Shown: one piece after another, positions 59,646 to 64,000 of the stretch
Layout: every line of letters starts with the position of its first letter
How positions within the stretch are numbered: the stretch's first letter is position 1
Assembly: GCF_025725665.1 (NCBI RefSeq)
Contig: NZ_CP107009.1
Location: 3,286,001 to 3,350,000, forward strand
Length of the DNA stretch: 64,000 bases
Source of the DNA: Halomonas sp. LR3S48
GTDB lineage: Bacteria; Pseudomonadota; Gammaproteobacteria; Pseudomonadales; Halomonadaceae
Reading direction: 5' to 3'
The notes under the pieces: generated by a model
What the model was told of the DNA's origin: nothing
Databases searched by the model: none
The model's input: only the letters and a program-made list of their open reading frames with translations
Program-made: the position numbers and the translations under genes

Positions 59646-59723
59646 GCCATGCACGCCTCCTTGGCCGGCTGTGCGAATCAGGTCCGAAGCAGCCTGAGCA
59701 AAGGGCAGTTTGTTGTTTTGCAT
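58104..59723 (-). CDS. Tat-exported peptide-type substrate-binding protein (copy 2)
   Basis: 539 residues, the near-twin of the protein at 50080-51705: same mature sequence to roughly 90% by eye, same SRRDVLRGMAAG Tat motif, and long stretches of identical DNA at the 3' end. The N-terminal 25 residues differ. No permease or ATPase adjoins it, so it presumably delivers ligand to the transporter at 46298-49999. ATG has GGAGG upstream. Confidence 0.93.
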   Translation of the reverse strand: MQNNKLPFAQAASDLIRTAGQGGVHGLSRRDVLRGMAAGTVLAATAGGLMTGASSAFAETPQRGGRIKVASATSSTADTLDPAKGGNYTDYCRHFMFYNGLTTLDDTLVPQMSLAESFDTDDAQSWVVKLRGDVVFHDGQPFTSVDVVYSLNRHKDPETASKALAVAQQFEEVKAAGPHEVHIRLVSPNADLPAILATSHFLIVRDGTTDFSLANGTGPFECAEFQPGVRSIGVRNDSYWKPGQPYLDEIEFFSIPDEAARINALLAGDVDLINPVNPRSIPRVLDSANASVMETPTGGFTNLVMRDALGPVQNPDFVLAMKYLLDREQIQRVAFRGFGVLANDQPIAPNHRYYFNELPQRAYDPDRAKYHLERSGMAGKTIPLVASEAATGSVDIAQLLQLSAQQIGLGLELRRVPSDGYWSNHWMKHPLGFGAISARPTADLMFSLFYHSDAATNESGWRNEQFDQLLLAARGETDNAKRRQMYADMQVLVHEHGGIGIPMFRSSIDGHNAKLRGLSPHPMGGLMGYMFAEHVWLEA

Positions 59724-60086
59724 CTCATGCCTCCAGTGTCTTCTGTCATTGCACCATTGTCATTGACGACTATCGTTGCGCCCTACTTGGCTCCCGGGAA
59801 TCTCGAGCCGCCTCGTCGCAACTCCACCTATCCTCGGGAACATCCCAAGTTCCAAATCATTACAGCACCCGCCCCTTGAACGACTGCCCTGTTTTCAGCG
59901 CGATTTATTATATGATCCACGGTATTTTCCCTACTTACCGGCACATCATGCCGCCAATATTCGCTGAGCCTCTGGCCAAGCTTGCATACGAATGGCAGGC
60001 AAGATTGTCCTAGTCTTGGCCGTTCGATGTTGTCAGAGTTAAGTGTCATTACCTCTAACCCTGACCCGTGGAAGGAAGGTGTCCCA
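59724..60086. promoter_or_regulatory. Divergent region SBP copy 2 / GhrA copy 2
   Basis: About 360 bases, no gene. Minus strand: GGTGCTGTAAT (about 59861-59871), the same element as upstream of SBP copy 1. Plus strand: shared 17-bp box at 59997. Confidence 0.45.
59997..60013 (+). promoter_or_regulatory. Shared upstream box, copy at GhrA 2
   Basis: AGGCAAGATTGTCCTAG with a TGGCC tail, 73 bases before the ATG. Confidence 0.5.
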
Positions 60087-61013
60087 ATGAGTTTTCTCTA
60101 CAAATCCGAACCGGTTCGCGGCGCACGTTGGGCCGAGCTGTTCGCCGAACGTGAGCCAGACATCGACTTTCATATCTGGCCCTCCATCGGCGATCCAAGA
60201 CAGGTGCGCTATCTCGCCGCCTGGCAGCCGCCAGAGGACATCGCGCAGACTTTTCCCAATCTGGAACTGGTGTTTTCGGTGGGAGCCGGTGTCGACCAGT
60301 TCGATCTGTCTCGGATACCGGAGCACATTCCTGTCGTGCGAATGATAGAAAGCGGCCTGGTCGCGGGCATGGTCGAATATGCCACGCTGGCCGTGCTGGC
60401 TGCCCACCGTGACTGGCTCGCCTATGCCAGCCAGCAGCGCGAGGAGATATGGAAGCCGATGCCGGTACGCACGGCGAACACGCGCCGCGTCGGGGTGCTC
60501 GGCATGGGCGTCCTGGGCCAAGCAGTGCTCGAGAAGCTGCGCGACTTCGGTTTCCAATGCGCCGGTTGGAGTCGCTCGGCGCGCAGTCTACCCGGCATCG
60601 AATGCTTCGCCGGCGAGCAGGGGTTGGCAGACTTCCTTGCGCGCACCGAGATCCTGGTCTGCCTGCTGCCGTTGACCGACGAGACGCGTGGCATCCTGTC
60701 GCGGGAATTGTTCCGGCAACTGCCGCCAGGGGCCATGTTGATCAACCTGGGACGCGGCGATCACCTGGTCGAAACCGACCTGCTGGAGGCCCTGGATAGC
60801 CAACATCTCTCGGCGGCGATTCTCGACGTCTGCAGCGTCGAACCGCTGTCGGAGGGACACCCTTTTTGGCATCACCCACACATCATGTTGACGCCCCATA
60901 TCGCCAGCATGACGCAGCCGGACACATCCGCCGAGGCAGTGCTCGACAACCTGCACCGGCACCGGGAAGGGTTGCCGCTGGTCGGGTTGGTGGATAGGAC
61001 GCGAGGCTACTAG
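60087..61013 (+). CDS. D-2-hydroxyacid dehydrogenase, GhrA-like (copy 2)
   Basis: 308 residues, same length as copy 1 at 40883. Rossmann motif GVLGMGVLGQAVL, SVGAGVDQFD, LINLGRGDHLVETD, LTPHIASMTQPDTS. ATG at 60087 has AAGGAAGG upstream. Sequence divergence from copy 1 is large, so this is an old duplication, unlike the binding proteins. Reduces glyoxylate, hydroxypyruvate or a similar 2-keto acid. Confidence 0.92.
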   Translation: MSFLYKSEPVRGARWAELFAEREPDIDFHIWPSIGDPRQVRYLAAWQPPEDIAQTFPNLELVFSVGAGVDQFDLSRIPEHIPVVRMIESGLVAGMVEYATLAVLAAHRDWLAYASQQREEIWKPMPVRTANTRRVGVLGMGVLGQAVLEKLRDFGFQCAGWSRSARSLPGIECFAGEQGLADFLARTEILVCLLPLTDETRGILSRELFRQLPPGAMLINLGRGDHLVETDLLEALDSQHLSAAILDVCSVEPLSEGHPFWHHPHIMLTPHIASMTQPDTSAEAVLDNLHRHREGLPLVGLVDRTRGY

Positions 61014-61326
61014 TTTTCCGTTTTATCCAGTCGTGATGTTGGATAACACGCATCATATCGTGATACCAAGCGCTACTGATTGCAGCACCTTCAACGGCCA
61101 CCGCAGAAAGTGTCATGCATGCGGAACATCGAAAAGGAAACTGCTCGAGTCTTGCGGCAATAAAGCATCGCCTTGGATCTGGCCGCCATAAACTTGTCAG
61201 TGCTTACACACCGACACGGGCCCAGGCACTCGAATACGCGTTCAGGTTGACCGGAAGACTCCAACCTCCCGGCTTGCTTGAATCCGGATGCCTGCCCCAG
61301 ACCACCACGATGAAACGAGGTATGTG
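61014..61326. other. Intergenic region before the kinase gene
   Basis: 313 bases, no gene or clear promoter. TATCCA / TTGGATA half-sites around 61025-61046 are a possible operator. Confidence 0.25.
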
Positions 61327-62391
61327 ATGGTGGAGAATCTTGCGATTGCGACAGCGGCACTGAGCACGGCGGTGCCCAATCTGGCCCCAGACGAGGTGAA
61401 AGCCCTGGTCTGCCGTCTCTACGGTATCACTGGCAGCGTCAAATCACTGGCGGGCGAGCGTGACCAGAATTGTCGTATAGAGACCGCAGACGGCAGGCGT
61501 TACGTCTTCAAGATCAGCAATCCATCCGAGCCGGTTTCGGTCATCGATTTTCAGATCGCAGCACTCGACCACATCGCCCGCGTAGCGCCGGACCAGCCGG
61601 TGCCTCGCGTCGTGCGGACCCTCGATGGACGTTCACGCGACACGGTGACCTTGCCCGACGGGGTCGAGACCACCGTGCGGATGCTGACCTATCTCGACGG
61701 CACCCAGATACGCGAGACACCTCGGACCGCTACGCAGCGTCGCGCCATGGGCACGGTGCTCGCAGAATTGAACCTCGCGCTGCGCGATTTCTGGCACCCA
61801 GGGGCAACGCATGACCTGCTGTGGAACGTTTCTACCGCGCACCGGCTGGCCGACAAGCTCGATGCCATCGTGGACGCCCCGCGTCGTGCGCTCGCCGAGT
61901 CGTTCATGACGCGCTTCACCGACCACGTGCTGCCCCGCCTTGCCTCGGTACGGGCTCAGGTCATCCACAACGATTTTCACCTCTACAACGTGCTGGTCGC
62001 ACCCGACGATCATGAGCGCATCGTGGGGATCATCGACTTCGGCGACATGCTGCATGCGCCTCTGGTCGGCGAGGTCGCGACGGCGGCAGCCTTCCACACC
62101 ACGGGCAATGCCGACCCGTTCGAGGGAGCGGCGCAGTTCGTCGGGGCCTATCACGCGACGTTGCCGCTTACCGACATCGAGCAGGAGATCGTTGCCGATC
62201 TCATGGCGACACGCCACCTCATCACCGTATTGATTTCGGAATGGCGCGCCAAGCGCTATCCCGAGAACCACGACTACATCATGCGCCACAATCCTGCGTC
62301 CTGGGCGGCGCTGGCCATGATGAACGCACTTTCCCGCGATGAAGCGCGCGACCGCTTGCTGGCCGAAGTACGAAAAGGAGAAAGCCGATGA
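61327..62391 (+). CDS. APH-family small-molecule kinase, hydroxylysine-kinase-like
   Basis: 354 residues with the aminoglycoside-phosphotransferase fold. Lys in RYVFKISN, catalytic loop IHNDFHLYNVLV and metal-binding IIDFGDM are seen. GTG/ATG choice: ATG at 61327 with GAGG six bases upstream. The stop overlaps the start of an AGXT2L-type enzyme (ATGA). Together they match the human pair hydroxylysine kinase (AGPHD1) and 5-phosphohydroxylysine phospho-lyase. Substrate is therefore likely a hydroxylated amine such as hydroxylysine or an ethanolamine-like compound. Confidence 0.85.
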   Translation: MVENLAIATAALSTAVPNLAPDEVKALVCRLYGITGSVKSLAGERDQNCRIETADGRRYVFKISNPSEPVSVIDFQIAALDHIARVAPDQPVPRVVRTLDGRSRDTVTLPDGVETTVRMLTYLDGTQIRETPRTATQRRAMGTVLAELNLALRDFWHPGATHDLLWNVSTAHRLADKLDAIVDAPRRALAESFMTRFTDHVLPRLASVRAQVIHNDFHLYNVLVAPDDHERIVGIIDFGDMLHAPLVGEVATAAAFHTTGNADPFEGAAQFVGAYHATLPLTDIEQEIVADLMATRHLITVLISEWRAKRYPENHDYIMRHNPASWAALAMMNALSRDEARDRLLAEVRKGESR

Positions 62392-63734
62392 ACAGCACCA
62401 CTGACCTCAACATGGTCAACGCCTATATTCCCGGTCGCGTCGACGTGGGCCCCGTCACCGCGGCGATGATCGAGCGGCGCGATGCCTTGCTCGGCCCGGC
62501 CTACCGACTGATGTACGAACATCCGCTGCACATCGTGCGCGGCGAAGGCGTGTGGCTGATCGATCCGGAAGGTCGCCGCTACCTCGACATCTACAACAAT
62601 GTCGCCTCGCTCGGGCACTGCCACCCGGCGGTTACCGAGGCGATCTGCCAGCAGGTGAAGGTCCTCGCGACCAACACCCGCTACCTGCACGACACGATTC
62701 TCGAACTTGCCGAGCGCCTGCTCGCCACCGTGCCCGAGACCGAGCTTGCCCATCTCATGTTGACCTGTACCGGCAGCGAGGCGAACGATGTCGCCTATCG
62801 CATCGCTCAGGTCCGTACCGGCGGCACCGGTGTGATCGTGACCGAAACCGCCTACCACGGTTTCACCGATGCGGTGTCGAAATTCTCACCATCGCTCGGT
62901 ACGACGGTCGATCTCGGCGCTCACGTGCGCACGGTCCCTGCACCGTGCCTCTATCATGCCGAAGGGGTCGATCTCGCCGAGCGCTTTACCCGCGACGTCG
63001 AGGCGGCAATCGCCGATCTGAAGCGCCACGGCATCAAGCCGGCAATGCTCTTGGTCGATTCCGTCTTCACCAGCGACGGCATCCTCCCCGAGCCCACGGG
63101 CTTCCTGAAGGGCGCGGTCGATGCCATCAAGCGGGCCGGCGGCCTGTTCATTGCCGACGAAGTGCAGCCCGGCTTCGGCCGCACGGGCGAGCACATGTGG
63201 GGCTTTCAGCGTCACGGCATCTCCCCGGACATCGTCACCATGGGCAAGCCGATGGGCAACGGACAACCCATCGCAGGACTGCTGGCCACCGCTGATGCGC
63301 TGGCGGAGTTCGGCAAGAACTCCAGGTACTTCAATACCTTCGCCGGTAACACCGTGTCCTGTGCGGCGGCGCTGGCGGTGCTGGATACGATCGAAAAGGA
63401 AGACCTGATACAGCATGCCGCCAGGGTCGGGAAGCTCCTGCGCGACGGCATCGTCGAGCTTGCCAGCCGGCACGAGGCCATCGGCGACGTACGCGGCGTT
63501 GGCATGTTCGTCGGCGTGGAGCTCGTCGCGGACCGCGCAACGCGAGCACCCGACCGTGAACTCACCACCCGGGTCGTCAATCGCATGCGCGACAAGGGTG
63601 TGCTGTTGAGTGCCTGCGCAATGGGCCACAATGTGCTCAAGATTCGACCGCCGTTGGTGCTGTCAGCGGAACAGGCCCGAATGGTGATCGAAGTGCTCGA
63701 CGAAGCGCTGGGCTTCGCGGCACAAGCACAGTAA
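62388..63734 (+). CDS. Class III aminotransferase-fold phospho-lyase (AGXT2L-like)
   Basis: 448 residues, PLP enzyme. YLDIYNNVASLGHCHP and ATNTRYLHDTI, CTGSEANDVAYRIA, ADEVQPGFGRTGEHMWGF and the PLP lysine in MGKPMGNGQPIAGLL resemble ethanolamine-phosphate and phosphohydroxylysine phospho-lyases (AGXT2L1/2) more than ordinary omega-transaminases. Translationally coupled to the kinase. A phospho-lyase would yield ammonia, phosphate and an aldehyde. An ordinary transaminase cannot be excluded. Confidence 0.85.
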   Translation: MNSTTDLNMVNAYIPGRVDVGPVTAAMIERRDALLGPAYRLMYEHPLHIVRGEGVWLIDPEGRRYLDIYNNVASLGHCHPAVTEAICQQVKVLATNTRYLHDTILELAERLLATVPETELAHLMLTCTGSEANDVAYRIAQVRTGGTGVIVTETAYHGFTDAVSKFSPSLGTTVDLGAHVRTVPAPCLYHAEGVDLAERFTRDVEAAIADLKRHGIKPAMLLVDSVFTSDGILPEPTGFLKGAVDAIKRAGGLFIADEVQPGFGRTGEHMWGFQRHGISPDIVTMGKPMGNGQPIAGLLATADALAEFGKNSRYFNTFAGNTVSCAAALAVLDTIEKEDLIQHAARVGKLLRDGIVELASRHEAIGDVRGVGMFVGVELVADRATRAPDRELTTRVVNRMRDKGVLLSACAMGHNVLKIRPPLVLSAEQARMVIEVLDEALGFAAQAQ

Positions 63735-63762
63735 CCGGCGCCGGCCTCGAAGGTAATCGACC

Positions 63763-64000
63763 ATGCGATCTGCAGCCTCCCTCGATCAGTTCGACATGAA
63801 GATTCTCGTGCATCTTCAGCGCGAGGGACGCTGCTCGAATGTCGACCTGTCCGCGGCCGTCGGCCTCAGTGAGAGCCCATGCCTCGCCCGTACCAAGCGA
63901 CTGCAGGAGATCGGTGTCATCCGGGGCTACGGCGCGGACGTCGCGCTGGAGAAGTTGGGCAGCCACGTCATCGTGTTCTCCGAGGTGACCATCAGCAACC
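63763..64000 (+). CDS. Lrp/AsnC-family regulator, 3' end outside window
   Basis: 79 codons are present before the window edge. The HTH is seen as LDQFDMKILVHLQREGRCSN then LSAAVGLSESPCLARTKRL, and IGVIRGYGADV starts the linker to the ligand domain. Starts 28 bases after the phospho-lyase stop, so it is probably co-transcribed and senses an amino acid produced or consumed by the pathway. Confidence 0.9.
   Translation, partial: MRSAASLDQFDMKILVHLQREGRCSNVDLSAAVGLSESPCLARTKRLQEIGVIRGYGADVALEKLGSHVIVFSEVTISN

Noticed and set aside
52023..60013. Shared upstream box as a sigma-54 promoter
   Set aside because: The GG and GC elements are absent or at the wrong distance in all copies.

Overview
The window looks like a chromosomal segment of a moderately halophilic gammaproteobacterium, most likely Halomonas or another Halomonadaceae. 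The reasons are the high GC content, the gammaproteobacterial housekeeping genes (epmA/efp/epmB, serB-parC-parE-yqiA, pgi, cmoAB), a NaChBac-type sodium channel, and a structured intergenic repeat of a kind I associate with Halomonas. No tRNA, rRNA, CRISPR array, transposase or phage gene was seen. The assignment comes from protein and motif recognition only; no database search was run.

Region 1 (1-24 kb) is mostly core genome. It starts with a 5'-truncated operon of iron-dependent alcohol dehydrogenase, succinate-semialdehyde-type dehydrogenase and an alpha/beta hydrolase. Next come the EF-P system, leuA preceded by a leader peptide and attenuator, a protealysin/emfourin protease-inhibitor pair, a voltage-gated Na+ channel, an SDR stress protein, serB-parC-parE-yqiA-pgi, and cmoA-cmoB.

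Region 2 (23-39.5 kb) is a copper locus split by transport genes. cueR and copZ are divergent. About 11.6 kb further on lie copA and a 2Fe-2S flavin reductase. Between them sit an aldehyde dehydrogenase, an M20 amidohydrolase and a seven-gene minus-strand operon: binding protein, permease, permease, GntR, ATPase, ATPase, MFS exporter. Leaving out GntR, this is the gene order of opine-metallophore cntABCDFE clusters. Three promoters in the region have the 19-bp spacer and CCTTCC/GGAAGG dyad of CueR targets. They face copZ, copA and, unexpectedly, the transport operon.

Region 3 (39.8-64 kb) is a catabolic accessory block. A long minus-strand set encodes a Tat-type binding protein, a dipeptide-type ABC transporter, an AraC-type regulator, EutB/EutC-like enzymes, an IlvD/Edd dehydratase and a GhrA-like reductase, and ends at a strong terminator. 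It is followed by two GNAT proteins, two FAD amine/amino-acid oxidases, a cupin, a second nearly identical binding protein, a second GhrA-like reductase, a small-molecule kinase next to an AGXT2L-type phospho-lyase/aminotransferase, and a truncated Lrp regulator. Many functions occur twice, and a 17-bp upstream box is shared by several of the plus-strand genes. This suggests one duplicated regulon for an amino-acid-like or hydroxylated-amine substrate, which remains unidentified.
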